Assembly (NCBI RefSeq): GCF_000688255.1 | Contig: NZ_JHYS01000002.1 | Span: 310,001 to 374,000, forward strand | DNA length: 64,000 nucleotides | Direction: 5' to 3' | DNA from: Simplicispira psychrophila DSM 11588 | Lineage (GTDB): Bacteria > Pseudomonadota > Gammaproteobacteria > Burkholderiales > Burkholderiaceae_C | In this document: positions 33,220-42,900 of the stretch, piece by piece | How positions within the stretch are numbered: position 1 is the first letter of the stretch | Layout: every line of letters begins with the position of its first letter | Translations under genes and position numbers: made by a program | Notes under the pieces: model-generated | The model's database searches: none | Told to the model about the DNA's origin: nothing | Seen by the model: the letters and a program-made list of their open reading frames with translations, nothing else

Positions 33220-34194
33220 CTACAGCCACCCCGCCTTGCGGAAGCGCCAGTACAGCACCACGCCGGTGCTGAAGATCGTTGCCAGGGCAAGCGGGTAGCC
33301 ATACTTCCAATGCAGCTCGGGCATGCCTGTGAAGTTCATGCCCCAGATGCCGGCCAGCGCGGTCGAGGCGGCAAAAATGGCGGCCCAGGCGGCGAGCTGT
33401 TTGGTGGTTTCCGACTCTTCGATCGTCACCATCGACAGGTTCACCTGGATCGCCGTACCGATGGTGTCGCGCATGGCGTCGATGGCGCCGCTGATGCGCG
33501 TGACGTGGTCGTGCACGTCGCGGAAATACTCTTGTACGCGGCTGCACACGCTGGGAACGCGCCCGCCGTGCAGCTTGCCCAGCACATCCAGCAGTGGTGC
33601 GGCCGCATGGCGCAGCATGCCGGTGCGCCGCTTCAAGGCGTAAAGCCGCTCGATGTTGCCGCGCGCTGCGCCGGGGGTGAAGATCTGCTCCTCCACGTCT
33701 TCCAGTTCGGCTTCAAAGTCGTCGAGCACGGGAAAGTAGCGGTCCACCACCGCATCCATCAGCGCGTACAGCACAAAACCGGCGCCGCTTTGCAGCAGTT
33801 GGGGCTCGCGCTCGCAGCGATCGCGCACGTCCTGAAAGCCATACTGGCTGCGGTTGCGCACCGACAGCACAAAATTGGGTCCGGCAAACACCGCCAACTC
33901 GCCCAGCGGTTCGTCGGTGTCGGCCGGCGCAGTCGGGTCGAGCAGGTGCATGACGACAAACACCATGCTGCCGTATTCCTCGATCTTCGGCCGCTGGTGG
34001 CCTTTGCGCGCGTCTTCCACGGCCAGTTCGTGCAGGTTGAACTCTTGCTGCATCTGCGCCAGCTCGGCGGCATCCGGGTCGTGCAGGGCGACCCAGACTA
34101 GGCAGCCCGGGCGCTGCAGCCAGTCGCTGATGTCATCGGTATGGATATCGGCGCACTTGCGACCGTTTTCGTAGACAACGCAGTTGATGATCAT
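33220..34194 (-). CDS. corA: CorA-family magnesium/cobalt transporter
   Basis: A 324-residue CorA channel: a large cytoplasmic N-domain (ending with the long stalk helix around RLYALKRRTGMLRHA), then two C-terminal membrane helices. The first ends in the signature GMN (IWGMNFTGMPELHW) and the second is YGYPLALATIFSTGVVLYW. It takes up Mg2+ as a pentamer; some relatives export Zn or Co. All signature residues are present. It converges with proQ. Confidence 0.9.
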   Translation of the reverse strand: MIINCVVYENGRKCADIHTDDISDWLQRPGCLVWVALHDPDAAELAQMQQEFNLHELAVEDARKGHQRPKIEEYGSMVFVVMHLLDPTAPADTDEPLGELAVFAGPNFVLSVRNRSQYGFQDVRDRCEREPQLLQSGAGFVLYALMDAVVDRYFPVLDDFEAELEDVEEQIFTPGAARGNIERLYALKRRTGMLRHAAAPLLDVLGKLHGGRVPSVCSRVQEYFRDVHDHVTRISGAIDAMRDTIGTAIQVNLSMVTIEESETTKQLAAWAAIFAASTALAGIWGMNFTGMPELHWKYGYPLALATIFSTGVVLYWRFRKAGWL

Positions 34195-34302
34195 GGAAGC
34201 GGTCGGAGCCAGGCAGAGGGGTGGAAACGGCGAAGGGCGGATCTTCGCATGTCCTGCCCTGGCAGTCGGGCCCGCTGCATGGGTGCGCTTGGCGGCGGTA
34301 TG

Positions 34303-35190
34303 TCAGGTCGGTGCGCGCCGCGCCGGCAGGCTGGCCAGCAGTGCCGCCAGCACGATCAGCGCGCCGCCGGCCAGGGTGCGTGGGCTGAGCACGGCAGCGT
34401 CCAGCAGCCACGCCGAGGCGCTGGCAAAGACCACTTCGCTGAGCATGATGAGCGCGGTGGCACTGGCCGCCAAGCGCGCGGCGCCGTATTGCAACGCCCA
34501 GTTGCCCGTTATAAAGGCCCCTGCCAGCGCCAGCGCCACCACGACCCAGCCGCTGGCCAGCACCGGAGGCGGCGGCACCAGGCCCATGGACCATCCCAGG
34601 CCGGCGCTGAGGCCCGCCAGCAGCGCCGCGCCGCCAAACATCGCCACCATGCGTGCGGCATCGGGGACGTGGTGCAGGCGGCGCAGCAGCACGTTGGTCA
34701 GAGCAAAGAAAAAGCCGCCCGCAACAGCCAGTCCATCGATGGCAGACAAACCTGTGGTTAGCTGTGACAGCGGCTGGCCCGGGGGCACCACCACCAGTAC
34801 CACGCCAGCAAAGGCCAGCAGCAGGCGCAGCAGCGCCAGCGGTGTCGGCACTTCGCCCAGCAGCTTCCAGGCCAGCAGTACCGACCATGCCGGCATCAGA
34901 TAGAACAGCAGCACCACGCGCACCACGTCGCCCACCGTCACGGCCCAGTTGAAGCACACATTGGTCAGGCCCGCCGCCAGCGCCAGCAGCCACAGGGCCG
35001 GGTGCTGCCAGGCCAGGCGCAGCGCCCCCGGACGCAGCGCCAGCAGCGCGACCAGCGCCACGGCATACAACAAGGCGGTGGCCCACAGCGGGTGCAGGCC
35101 GGCGCCCTGTAACAGGCGAAATGGCCACCACGAAACGCCCCAGATCAAGGCGTTCAACAGCAGCGCCAGGGCGGGCAAGAAATAATGCAT
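34303..35190 (-). CDS. EamA/DMT-superfamily transporter
   Basis: A 295-residue protein with ten predicted membrane helices in two EamA repeats: LLLNALIWGVSWWPFRLL at the start of the first, and GLAVAGGFFFALTNVLLRR opening the second. Family members export metabolites or amino acids; the substrate is not readable. Its start lies beside repeat copy 8 and the next gene upstream on this strand, lplT, ends 55 bp away. Confidence 0.82.
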   Translation of the reverse strand: MHYFLPALALLLNALIWGVSWWPFRLLQGAGLHPLWATALLYAVALVALLALRPGALRLAWQHPALWLLALAAGLTNVCFNWAVTVGDVVRVVLLFYLMPAWSVLLAWKLLGEVPTPLALLRLLLAFAGVVLVVVPPGQPLSQLTTGLSAIDGLAVAGGFFFALTNVLLRRLHHVPDAARMVAMFGGAALLAGLSAGLGWSMGLVPPPPVLASGWVVVALALAGAFITGNWALQYGAARLAASATALIMLSEVVFASASAWLLDAAVLSPRTLAGGALIVLAALLASLPARRAPT

Positions 35191-35238
35191 GAAATGGCCT
35201 GTAGCGCTTATGGGTTAAGCGCTTTAAGCTATCAAAAC
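35191..35238 (-). repeat. Dispersed repeat, copy 8
   Basis: On the minus strand it reads TTTTGATAGCTTAAAGCGC, then CATAAGCGCTACAGGCC and ATTTC. It fills the gap between lplT and the EamA gene. Confidence 0.7.
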
Positions 35239-35245
35239 TGAATTT

Positions 35246-36550
35246 TCAGTGGTGGTTGTCGCGGCGCGCAATGCGCAGCAGGTGCGTGACGGCGGCACGG
35301 TGGTATTTGCAGTTGTACAGATGCCAGAAGCGGATCAGCCACATGGCCCCGGCGACCAGTACGCCAAATACGGTGATGGCGCCAAACACCGATAGGCCGA
35401 GTTTCAGCGACAGACTGTAGAGCGCGCCCATGCCCAGAATGGCCGCCTGTTCGTTGAAGTTTTGCACCGCAATCGAGCGGCCCGCGCCCATTAGGTTGTG
35501 GCCGCGGTGCTGCAGCAGCGCATTCATCGGCACCACCAGAAAACCGCCCAGACCGCCCAGCAAAATCAGGAACGGCACCGCGATCCAGATGCTGTGGATG
35601 AACACCATCAGCACCAGCAACACGCCCATGGCAATGCCCATGGGGATGACGCGCGTGGCGCTGTCCAGGCGCATGCGCAGCGATGCCAGGATGGCGCCCG
35701 CCGCCGTGCCAATCGCCACCACGCCGGTCAGCGCCGAGGCCTGGGTGGTGTTGTAGCCCAGCGCCACGGCGGCCCAGGCCAGCACGATGAATTTCAGGTT
35801 GCCGCCGGCGCCCCAGAACAAGGTGGTGGTGGACAGCGAAATCTGTCCCAGCTTGTCACTCCACAGGCGGCGGTTGCAGGCCCAGAAGTCGGGTAGCAGC
35901 GCCAGCGTGTTGGCGGCAATGCTGCGCTCGGCATCGTGGCGCAGCGGGCGCATTTCCACGCCGGTCAGCGGAATGCGCAGGTTGAACCAGGCTGCCAGGG
36001 CGTACACCGCAATCAGGGTGGCAATGGCGGCTTGGGACGGCGTACTGATACCGGTGTCGATCCAGGGCAGATCGACCGACAGCAAAACCTGCGACAGCCG
36101 CTGCCCGACCAACTGGCCGCCCAGCAGGACGCCCAGAATGATCGAGGTGATGGTCAGACCTTCGATCCAGCCGTTGGCCTTGACCAGTTGCGAGGCGGGC
36201 AGCAGCTCGGTGAGGATGCCGTACTTGGCCGGCGAGTAGGCAGCGGCGCCCAGGCCGACGACGGCATAGGCAATCAGTGGGTGCGAACCAAACAACATCA
36301 TCAGGCAGCCGACGATTTTGATGGCGTTGCTGATGAACATGACGCGGCCCTTGGGCAGGGCATCGGCAAAAGCACCGACAAAGGGCGCCAGCACGACATA
36401 GAACAGCGCAAACATCGGCACTAGGGCGGCACGTTGCCATTCGGGCGCGCCATTGGACAGCAACAACTCCACAGCAGCGACGAAAAGCGCGTTGTCGGCC
36501 AGCGAGCTGAAAAACTGCGCCGACATGATGGTAAAAAATCCGCGCTTCAT
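35246..36550 (-). CDS. lplT: Lysophospholipid transporter LplT
   Basis: A 434-residue MFS protein beginning GFFTIMSAQFFSSLADNALF, then APFVGAFADALPKGRVM, SHPLIAYAVVGLGAAAYSPAKYG and LPASQLVKANGWIEG, all hallmarks of LplT. It flips lysophosphatidylethanolamine across the inner membrane for re-acylation; the partner aas gene is not in the window. It is divergent from alr, an arrangement I recall from related genomes. Confidence 0.87.
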   Translation of the reverse strand: MKRGFFTIMSAQFFSSLADNALFVAAVELLLSNGAPEWQRAALVPMFALFYVVLAPFVGAFADALPKGRVMFISNAIKIVGCLMMLFGSHPLIAYAVVGLGAAAYSPAKYGILTELLPASQLVKANGWIEGLTITSIILGVLLGGQLVGQRLSQVLLSVDLPWIDTGISTPSQAAIATLIAVYALAAWFNLRIPLTGVEMRPLRHDAERSIAANTLALLPDFWACNRRLWSDKLGQISLSTTTLFWGAGGNLKFIVLAWAAVALGYNTTQASALTGVVAIGTAAGAILASLRMRLDSATRVIPMGIAMGVLLVLMVFIHSIWIAVPFLILLGGLGGFLVVPMNALLQHRGHNLMGAGRSIAVQNFNEQAAILGMGALYSLSLKLGLSVFGAITVFGVLVAGAMWLIRFWHLYNCKYHRAAVTHLLRIARRDNHH

Positions 36551-36705
36551 CGCATCGCTGAAAGGCCATCCGTGGGTCGAATGAGCTGATAAATGGGGAA
36601 CCCCGGGAGACTGTCCAAGAGTGATCGGCGGTTATATCACGCACACCGCGCGCTGCGGTGCCAGAATCTCGCCTTCTTCTTTGAGTGCCCACCCCACCCC
36701 CTCCC

Positions 36706-37821
36706 ATGCCGCGTCCCATCCGTGCCCTGATCCACCCCAGCGCCCTGCAACACAACCTGTCGCGTGTGCGCCGTGCCGCGCCCGATGCGCAAGTCTGGGC
36801 GGTCGTCAAGGCCAATGCCTACGGCCATGGCATCGAGCGTGTGTTTGACGGGCTGCGCGGCGCCGACGGCTTTGCCCTGCTGGACCTGCAGGAGGCGCAG
36901 CGCCTACGCCAACTCGGCTGGCGCGGCCCGATCCTGTTGCTGGAGGGCGTGTTCGAGGCGCGCGACCTGGAGCTGTGCTCGCGCCTGGGGCTGTGGCACA
37001 CCATCCACTGCGACGAGCAGATCGACATGCTGGCCGCGCACAAGACGCAGCTCGGACACCGCGTGTTTCTGAAAATGAACTCGGGCATGAACCGCCTGGG
37101 GTTTACGCCGCAGCGCTTTCGCAGCGCCTGGGCACGGCTCAATGCGCTGCCGCAGGTGGATGAAATCTCGTTCATGACGCACTTTTCGGATGCCGACGGC
37201 GCGCGCGGCATTGGCCACCAAGTCGCCGCCTTTGACACCGCCACGCAAGACCTGCCCGGCGAGCGCAGCCTGTGCAACAGCGCCGGCGTGCTGCGCCATG
37301 CCAGCGTCCAAGCGGCGCTGGCCGCCGACTGGGTGCGCGCCGGCATCGTGCTGTACGGCAGTGCGCCCGACCATCCCGAGCACGGCGCCGCGCACTGGGA
37401 CTTGCAACCGGCCATGACGCTAAGCACGCGCTTGGTCGCCTTGCAACAACTGCAAGCCGGCGACAGCGTCGGCTACGGCTCGTGCTTTACCGCCGACCAG
37501 CCGACCACCATCGGTGTCGCGGCTTGCGGCTATGCCGACGGCTACCCGCGCCACGCCGGCACGGGCACGCCGGTACTGGTGAACGGCATACGCACCCGCT
37601 TGCTCGGCCGCGTCAGCATGGATTTGCTAGCGGTGGACTTGAACCCGGTCATTGCCGCTGGGCTCGAGGTGGGTTTTGGGAGTGAGGTCACGCTGTGGGG
37701 CCGCGCTGAGAACGGCGCTGTGCTGCCTATCGATGAAGTGGCGGCGGCGGCGGGCACGGTGGGCTATGAGTTGATGTGCGCCCTGGCGCCGCGTGTGCCG
37801 GTGGCGGTGGCGGTGGTGTGA
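36706..37821 (+). CDS. alr: Alanine racemase
   Basis: A 371-residue fold-III PLP enzyme. Lys35 in [13 protein letters not shown] binds PLP. The C-terminal catalytic Tyr lies in [26 protein letters not shown] and [12 protein letters not shown] are intact. It makes D-alanine for peptidoglycan. The ATG at 36706 gives the standard N-terminus ([17 protein letters not shown]); an in-frame GTG at 36685 is possible. Confidence 0.92.
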   Translation: MPRPIRALIHPSALQHNLSRVRRAAPDAQVWAVVKANAYGHGIERVFDGLRGADGFALLDLQEAQRLRQLGWRGPILLLEGVFEARDLELCSRLGLWHTIHCDEQIDMLAAHKTQLGHRVFLKMNSGMNRLGFTPQRFRSAWARLNALPQVDEISFMTHFSDADGARGIGHQVAAFDTATQDLPGERSLCNSAGVLRHASVQAALAADWVRAGIVLYGSAPDHPEHGAAHWDLQPAMTLSTRLVALQQLQAGDSVGYGSCFTADQPTTIGVAACGYADGYPRHAGTGTPVLVNGIRTRLLGRVSMDLLAVDLNPVIAAGLEVGFGSEVTLWGRAENGAVLPIDEVAAAAGTVGYELMCALAPRVPVAVAVV

Positions 37822-37868
37822 GCATGTGTGCGAATGCCGCCTGGCGCAGCGGCTGTGGTTTGGTGCCG

Positions 37869-37936
37869 ATTTTTAGCTACTATTAAAGTAGCTTAAAGTG
37901 CTTGCCAGATAAAGGTTTGTTGCCTGTTTTAGGCCT
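37869..37936 (+). repeat. Dispersed repeat, copy 9
   Basis: TTTTTAGCTACTATTAAAG opens with a small palindrome, then AGCTTAAAGTGCTTG and GATAAAGG follow, a diverged family copy. The rest of the 287-bp gap between alr and the transglycosylase shows no feature I can name. Confidence 0.5.
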
Positions 37937-38108
37937 AATTGCACACAGTGCCACGCCAGCTGCGGGCACGGTTTTCTGGGGACTTGCCAGTTACCGCTTG
38001 TTCCTATGCAGACCTGTAACACGACTCCCATAATGGATTTGCCTGGGTGTTCTGATGTCTCCGTGGGTGGGGACGGGCCCGGCATTCACCATGAGGGCCC
38101 CAGCCGCG

Positions 38109-39032
38109 ATGAGCATGTTCTCTCCGTCCTTGCGTTTGCGCTGGCACTGGTTGCCTTGGGCGCTGGGCTGCTTGGTGGCGCCGGTCGCTGCCTTGGCGCA
38201 GCAGGGTGTGCCCAGCGGTGCAGTTGTAGCCGAGGAACTGCGCCAGCAGGCCGTGGCGCTGGAGCATGGCGAGGGCGTGGCGCGTGATCCGGTGCAGGCG
38301 GCCGCGCTGTATTGCCGCAGCGCCCGTCTGGGCGACGCGCAGGCCCAGTACAACCTGGGCTGGATGTATGCCAATGGGCGCGGCGTGCCGCGCAACGATA
38401 CGACCGCCGCGTTTTTTTTCCATGCGGCGGCCGAGCAAGGACTGGCGGTCGCACAGCGCATGTTGCGGGTGGTTGGTGGCCTGGGCGCCGAGGTGCCCGA
38501 CTGCATGCGCCCCCCGCTGATCGCACCCAGCCTGTCCGCCGTGGCCACGCCCGGCGTGGATTACCAGCGCATTGCGCCGCGCAAGATTTTTGAGTTGGTA
38601 CTGAAAATGGCGCCCCAGTACCAAGTCGAGCCGCAACTGGCACTGGCCATCATCGCGGCGGAATCGAATTTCAACAGCCAAGCGCTGTCACCCAAAAACG
38701 CCCAGGGACTGATGCAGTTGATCCCCGAAACCAGCGAGCGTTTCAACGTCAAAAATCCCTATGATCCGGCGCAAAATCTCCGCGGTGGGCTGACCTATTT
38801 GCGCTGGCTGCTGGCGTACTTTGAGGGCGACGTTGCATTGGTGGCCGCCGCCTACAACGCGGGCGAAGGCAAGGTCGAGCGCTACCGGGGCGTGCCGCCG
38901 TATCTGGAAACACGGGCTTATGTACAGCGGGTGCTGCGCGCTGTGGGGGCGGCGGTGCATCCGTTTGATCGCAAGATAACGCGACCTTCGCCAGCATTGC
39001 AAAACATCCGCACGGCACTGGCGCGCAAGTAA
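38109..39032 (+). CDS. SLT-domain lytic transglycosylase with Sel1-like repeats
   Basis: A 307-residue exported protein. A signal peptide (HWLPWALGCLVAPVAALAQ) is followed by a Sel1-like repeat region (ALEHGEGVARDPVQAAALY, AQYNLGWMYANGRGVPRND). The C-terminal SLT domain has the catalytic Glu in AIIAAESNFNSQALSPKNAQG, with GLMQLIPETSERFNV and VAAAYNAGEGKVERYRG. It cleaves peptidoglycan in the periplasm. ATGs at 38055, 38091 and 38109 are all open; 38109 gives the cleanest signal peptide. It ends 6 bp from the convergent cupredoxin gene. Confidence 0.87.
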   Translation: MSMFSPSLRLRWHWLPWALGCLVAPVAALAQQGVPSGAVVAEELRQQAVALEHGEGVARDPVQAAALYCRSARLGDAQAQYNLGWMYANGRGVPRNDTTAAFFFHAAAEQGLAVAQRMLRVVGGLGAEVPDCMRPPLIAPSLSAVATPGVDYQRIAPRKIFELVLKMAPQYQVEPQLALAIIAAESNFNSQALSPKNAQGLMQLIPETSERFNVKNPYDPAQNLRGGLTYLRWLLAYFEGDVALVAAAYNAGEGKVERYRGVPPYLETRAYVQRVLRAVGAAVHPFDRKITRPSPALQNIRTALARK

Positions 39033-39038
39033 GCTGTT

Positions 39039-39356
39039 TTATTCCACCGTCAGCGTGGCTTTCATGCCGGGGTGAAAGGTGCACACATACGGCACGCTGC
39101 CGGCCTTGCGCAGCACAGTGCTCCAGGATTTACCGGGTTCGATGCTGCCCGAGTCAAACACTTTGGCGGCGCTGGCGGTGTGCGGCACCAAGTCGTCGTT
39201 GCGCCAGACCACGCTGTCGCCGCGCCGCAGCGTGAGCGTGTCGGGCGTGAAGCGCATGTTCTCCATGACGATGGTGTGTGTCTCTGCTACCGCTGGTGCC
39301 AGGGCGAGTGTCCAAGCACCGCCCAGCGCCAGCACGACGGCTGCTGTGCGCTGCAT
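39039..39356 (-). CDS. Cupredoxin (plastocyanin/pseudoazurin-like)
   Basis: A 105-residue exported blue-copper protein: signal peptide (AAVVLALGGAWTLALAPAVA), then HTIVMENMRFTPDTLTLRRGD. The type 1 copper ligands are visible as His in DDLVPHTA and Cys, His and Met in YVCTFHPGM. It is a periplasmic electron carrier or copper-binding protein. It follows the DUF4142 gene by only 5 bp, so they are co-transcribed. The electron partners are unknown. Confidence 0.88.
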   Translation of the reverse strand: MQRTAAVVLALGGAWTLALAPAVAETHTIVMENMRFTPDTLTLRRGDSVVWRNDDLVPHTASAAKVFDSGSIEPGKSWSTVLRKAGSVPYVCTFHPGMKATLTVE

Positions 39357-39361
39357 AGCTT

Positions 39362-39955
39362 TTAGCTCCCACTCTTGCCAAGCGAGGTTTCGAGCTGTTT
39401 GGCGTGGTCCAGGTGCTGGATGAATGTCGGCCGGGATTTCTCCAGCAAGGCCTTGAGATCGGCATTTTGCGCGCTGGGCAGCAAGGTCTTGTCCAGCGCA
39501 TCAATCACCGTCTGGTGGTAGCTGACTTCGTGGGCGACGTAAGCACGATCAAACGCAGTGCCTTTGAGGGTCTTGAGGGGGGCGATGTTGTCTTGCCCCG
39601 CTTTTTTCAGGCTTTTGCTAGTGTCGTTGTTTTCCGGTGTGACCTTGAGGCGCTTGACCAGGGCGGTTGCTGCCTTGTTGACCGAGGTGTGGTCTCTGAC
39701 CATCTGCTTGGCAAAGGACTTCACTTCTTTGGAATGCGCTTTGGATGCGGCCAGCTTGCCGGCGTCGATGTCCACTTGGTTGGCCGTGACCACGATGGAG
39801 GCAATTTGCGCATCGTTGGGCGCCGTGCTGTGCGCGTCGGCAGGTGATGTGCTTTGTGCCGAAGCGGGCATCTCGGCGGGTGCTGTGCTTTGTGCATGGG
39901 TGGTGCCGGCGGCAAAGGCCAGCGCCAGAGCCAGGGGAAGAAGGGACAGTTGCAT
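39362..39955 (-). CDS. DUF4142 periplasmic protein
   Basis: A 197-residue protein with a signal peptide (LSLLPLALALAFAAGTTHA) and a Ser/Thr/Ala-rich linker. The DUF4142 four-helix region follows: TANQVDIDAGKLAASKAHS, KEVKSFAKQMVRDHTSVNK and YVAHEVSYHQTVIDALDK. The family resembles ferritin-like bundles with conserved histidines (RDH, YHQ), but no metal role is established to my knowledge. The start at 39955 has AGGAG 6 bases upstream. It is the first gene of a pair with the cupredoxin. Confidence 0.85.
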   Translation of the reverse strand: MQLSLLPLALALAFAAGTTHAQSTAPAEMPASAQSTSPADAHSTAPNDAQIASIVVTANQVDIDAGKLAASKAHSKEVKSFAKQMVRDHTSVNKAATALVKRLKVTPENNDTSKSLKKAGQDNIAPLKTLKGTAFDRAYVAHEVSYHQTVIDALDKTLLPSAQNADLKALLEKSRPTFIQHLDHAKQLETSLGKSGS

Positions 39956-40195
39956 GACGGACTCCTGAGGGTGTGGTGGAGACATCAGATGTACCACTGA
40001 GTGCAGCGAAAGAGATGGGCATTTTGCTGATCTCTCTGTCAGGAAGTGCGCTGTGCGTGCGAGCAGAAAGCGAATGTTGAGGCGCTGGCTGGCTTGGCAG
40101 CGCCTTAGCGATCGGGCGTGTTCTGTTTTTTAACGGCACACAAAATTATGGTTATCCCTAATCAAAGACGCAAACAGTGCCCCTTAAACTTCTCG

Positions 40196-40222
40196 ACCAA
40201 CCGGTCGGTAGATCAATTGATC
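40196..40222. promoter_or_regulatory. Candidate TetR operator upstream of the acylase gene
   Basis: ACCAACCGGTCGGT (40196-40209) is a palindrome with one mismatched pair, followed by the perfect palindrome GATCAATTGATC (40211-40222). Such sites are typical of TetR-family regulators, one of which is encoded at 42873-43541. The rest of the 310-bp gap between the DUF4142 gene and the acylase shows nothing else I can name. Confidence 0.5.
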
Positions 40223-40265
40223 GGTTGTCAGAATTGATGCAAATCAGCCAAACCGGAGAAAAAAC

Positions 40266-42833
40266 ATGAGAAAAATCAAAGTATCGAGCCGCGCCGGCGC
40301 CTTGATCGCTACATTCGCGCTGGCGGCGACAACGATAGGTTGCGGCAGCAGTGACGGGGATACTTCGGTGGGTCAGCCCAGCCAGCCCGAGCAAAAAAAG
40401 CTCACTATCAAACGTGACAGTTATGGCATTCCGCATGTCTATGCCGACACCGTGCGGGGACTCTTCCATGGCTACGGTTACGCCGTCGCAGAAGACCGCC
40501 TCTATCAGATAGAGATGGCCAAACGGTCTTCGTATGGCACCGTTGCGCAAGTGCATGGCGCTGCTTATGCCGACCTGGACGTCGCTACGCGCAAGCTCAT
40601 CGATCCGGCCTCGATCCAGGCCCAGCTGGCAGCACTGTCCCAGGACGACAAGGATATTTTTCAGGGCTATGCCGAGGGGTTCAATGCCCGCATTCAGGAA
40701 GTCATGGCCAACAAGCAGGAGCTGATGCCCAAGCAGTTCATTGACGCCGGCTTTGAGCCTGTTGCCTGGACGGCGGAAGATGTGGCAATGGTGTGGGTGG
40801 TCACGATGGCGGTCCGTTTCTCCAACAGCAACAGCGAAATTTCAAACCTCCAACTGCTCAATGATTTGAAAGCGGCCAAGGGCGATGCCGTCGGCCAGCA
40901 GATTTTTGAACAGCTGCGCTGGCTGGAAGATCCGACGTCGCCCACGACGGTACCACGCGCGGCAGGCTATACCCCGGTGCAAGTGGTACAGGCGAATGCG
41001 CCAGCCACTGTGGTAGCCGCCCAGGGGCCACGCCGCGCCGCGCCGCAAATGGTTGCGCAAAAGCCACCCTCCAAAGCGCTGTTTGCCGAGCAGCAACAGG
41101 CCCGCCTGTCGCCTGTTCCGGCTGAAATGCTCCAAGAGCAGAACACCCTTTTTGCCGCCTGGCGTGGACTGGCCACACCGGACGAACGTCCCAAGGCCAG
41201 CAACCTGTGGATTTTGGGGCCGAACAAGACCAGCGACAAAAGCACCATCTTCAGCAATGGCCCGCAATTCGGCAATTTCAATCCTAGCTACGTGTATGGC
41301 ATTGGTCTGCACGGGGCGGGGTTTGATGTCACGGGCAATACGCCCTTTGCCAATCCGGTGATCTTGTTTGGCACCAATGGGCATATTTCCTGGGGCGCCA
41401 CTGCCGGGCCGCTGGATGTCAACGACATGTACGAGGAAAAAATCAACAATGCCAACGAGTATTTGTTCAATGGCACCTATCGGCCGATGAAAAAGCGTGT
41501 CGAGGTGGTCAAGGTCAAGGGCGACAAGGACATTACGGTCGAGGTGTTCTCCACCGTCCACGGCACTGTGACCAGCATGGATGCGGCCAAGGGCACCGCC
41601 TACAGCATGCGCCGCAGCTGGGACGGCCAGGAAGTCGAGACGCTGCTGGGCTGGATTCACTCCGTGAAAGCCAAGAGCTGGACGGAGTGGCTGAAGCAGG
41701 CCGAGCGCGTCGCCATCACCATCAACTGGTACTACGCCGACAAGCTGGGCAACATTGGTTATGTGTCACCCGGCCGGTTGCCGATTCGGCCACCCAACCA
41801 GGACGTTCGTTTGCCCGCGCTGGGCGATGGCAGCATGGAATGGCAGGGGTTCAAGCCGTTTAGCGAAGTGCCCCAGGTCTACAACCCCAGCCAAGGCTAT
41901 ATCGTCAACTGGAACAACCAATCGGCGCCTGGGGTGCAAGGGGATGGAGCCAATTATTCGATCGTCGATCGGGTGAACGAATTCATTTTCCGCATCGATG
42001 CCAAACCCACGCTGACACCAGCGGAAGCCGCCGATCTGACCCGGCTGACCTCTTTTTCAGACCCCAATGCGCGCTATTTTGTGCCTTACATCCTGGAAGC
42101 CACCCGGGGCCTGCCGGCCACCGATCCGGTACAGCAGGCCGCGCAGTTGCTGGGCCAATGGGATGGTCTGAACACCAATGTGCAGGACAAGGGCGTGTAC
42201 AGCGAACCCGCCGTCACCGTCATGCGCACCTGGCTGCCCCTGGTCTTCAAGCAACTGCTGGCCGACGATCTGCCTGTGGGGGTGGTGGAGCGATACCTTG
42301 GCGCGGGTTATCCAACGAGCGCCGCCGGCTCGGCCTCTCCTGCGCCAGGCTCCAAGCTGCTGTACAACGCCCTGCTGGGCGCCAAAGCAGGCGTGCCGCA
42401 GAAATATGACTTCCTGAACGGTGCGGACAAATACGCCTTGATTCGCGATACTTTGGCACAAGCCGTGACCAGCCTCACCGCGAAATACGGCCCGGACATG
42501 TCGCAGTGGCTCACACCGGTGACGCCGCACACGTTTGCGGTGAAGAACTTCATGCAGTACCCGCAGGCCGGTGCCGACGAGGCGCTGTCTTTGCCGACCT
42601 ACATGAACCGTGGTACGCAAAACGATCGCGTCACGTTTGCTGCCGGCGGCGAAGTCTCCATGTGCACGGTGGCACCCCCCGGACAAAGCGGTTTTGTGGC
42701 GCCGAATGGAGCGAAATCCAAGCACTACGCCGACCAGTTGGAGCTGTACAAGAACTTCACGTGCCGCGAAGAGAGCTTGACTCCCCAGGCGGTCAATGCC
42801 AACCAAGAGTCTTCCAAGACACTGAGCTACTGA
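40266..42833 (+). CDS. Penicillin/acyl-homoserine-lactone acylase family lipoprotein (Ntn hydrolase)
   Basis: An 855-residue secreted Ntn hydrolase. The N-terminal leader has a lipobox-like TTIGC (Cys26). The alpha-chain part begins KRDSYGIPHVYADTVRGLFHGYGYAVAEDRLYQ. Auto-cleavage should occur before Ser312 (PKA-SNLWILGP), the nucleophile of the beta chain; FGTNGHISWGATAG and TINWYYADKLGNIGYVSPGRLP are also typical. The expected reaction is hydrolysis of an N-acyl amide: penicillin, AHL or another acyl-amino compound. Ala precedes the Ser where Gly is commonest. GGAG lies upstream of the ATG, and a TetR-type operator lies further upstream. Confidence 0.85.
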   Translation: MRKIKVSSRAGALIATFALAATTIGCGSSDGDTSVGQPSQPEQKKLTIKRDSYGIPHVYADTVRGLFHGYGYAVAEDRLYQIEMAKRSSYGTVAQVHGAAYADLDVATRKLIDPASIQAQLAALSQDDKDIFQGYAEGFNARIQEVMANKQELMPKQFIDAGFEPVAWTAEDVAMVWVVTMAVRFSNSNSEISNLQLLNDLKAAKGDAVGQQIFEQLRWLEDPTSPTTVPRAAGYTPVQVVQANAPATVVAAQGPRRAAPQMVAQKPPSKALFAEQQQARLSPVPAEMLQEQNTLFAAWRGLATPDERPKASNLWILGPNKTSDKSTIFSNGPQFGNFNPSYVYGIGLHGAGFDVTGNTPFANPVILFGTNGHISWGATAGPLDVNDMYEEKINNANEYLFNGTYRPMKKRVEVVKVKGDKDITVEVFSTVHGTVTSMDAAKGTAYSMRRSWDGQEVETLLGWIHSVKAKSWTEWLKQAERVAITINWYYADKLGNIGYVSPGRLPIRPPNQDVRLPALGDGSMEWQGFKPFSEVPQVYNPSQGYIVNWNNQSAPGVQGDGANYSIVDRVNEFIFRIDAKPTLTPAEAADLTRLTSFSDPNARYFVPYILEATRGLPATDPVQQAAQLLGQWDGLNTNVQDKGVYSEPAVTVMRTWLPLVFKQLLADDLPVGVVERYLGAGYPTSAAGSASPAPGSKLLYNALLGAKAGVPQKYDFLNGADKYALIRDTLAQAVTSLTAKYGPDMSQWLTPVTPHTFAVKNFMQYPQAGADEALSLPTYMNRGTQNDRVTFAAGGEVSMCTVAPPGQSGFVAPNGAKSKHYADQLELYKNFTCREESLTPQAVNANQESSKTLSY

Positions 42834-42862
42834 GCCCGCAGCGAGGGCGCGTGGCAGAGAGG

Positions 42863-42900
42863 CGGCGCCGATTCAACCAGAACAGGTCGGATCGGCGCCG
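42863..42900. terminator. Inverted repeat between convergent acylase and TetR genes
   Basis: CGGCGCCGAT (42863-42872) pairs exactly with ATCGGCGCCG (42891-42900) across an 18-base loop. It may terminate both genes, but it lacks a long T run and overlaps the TetR 3' end. Confidence 0.4.
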
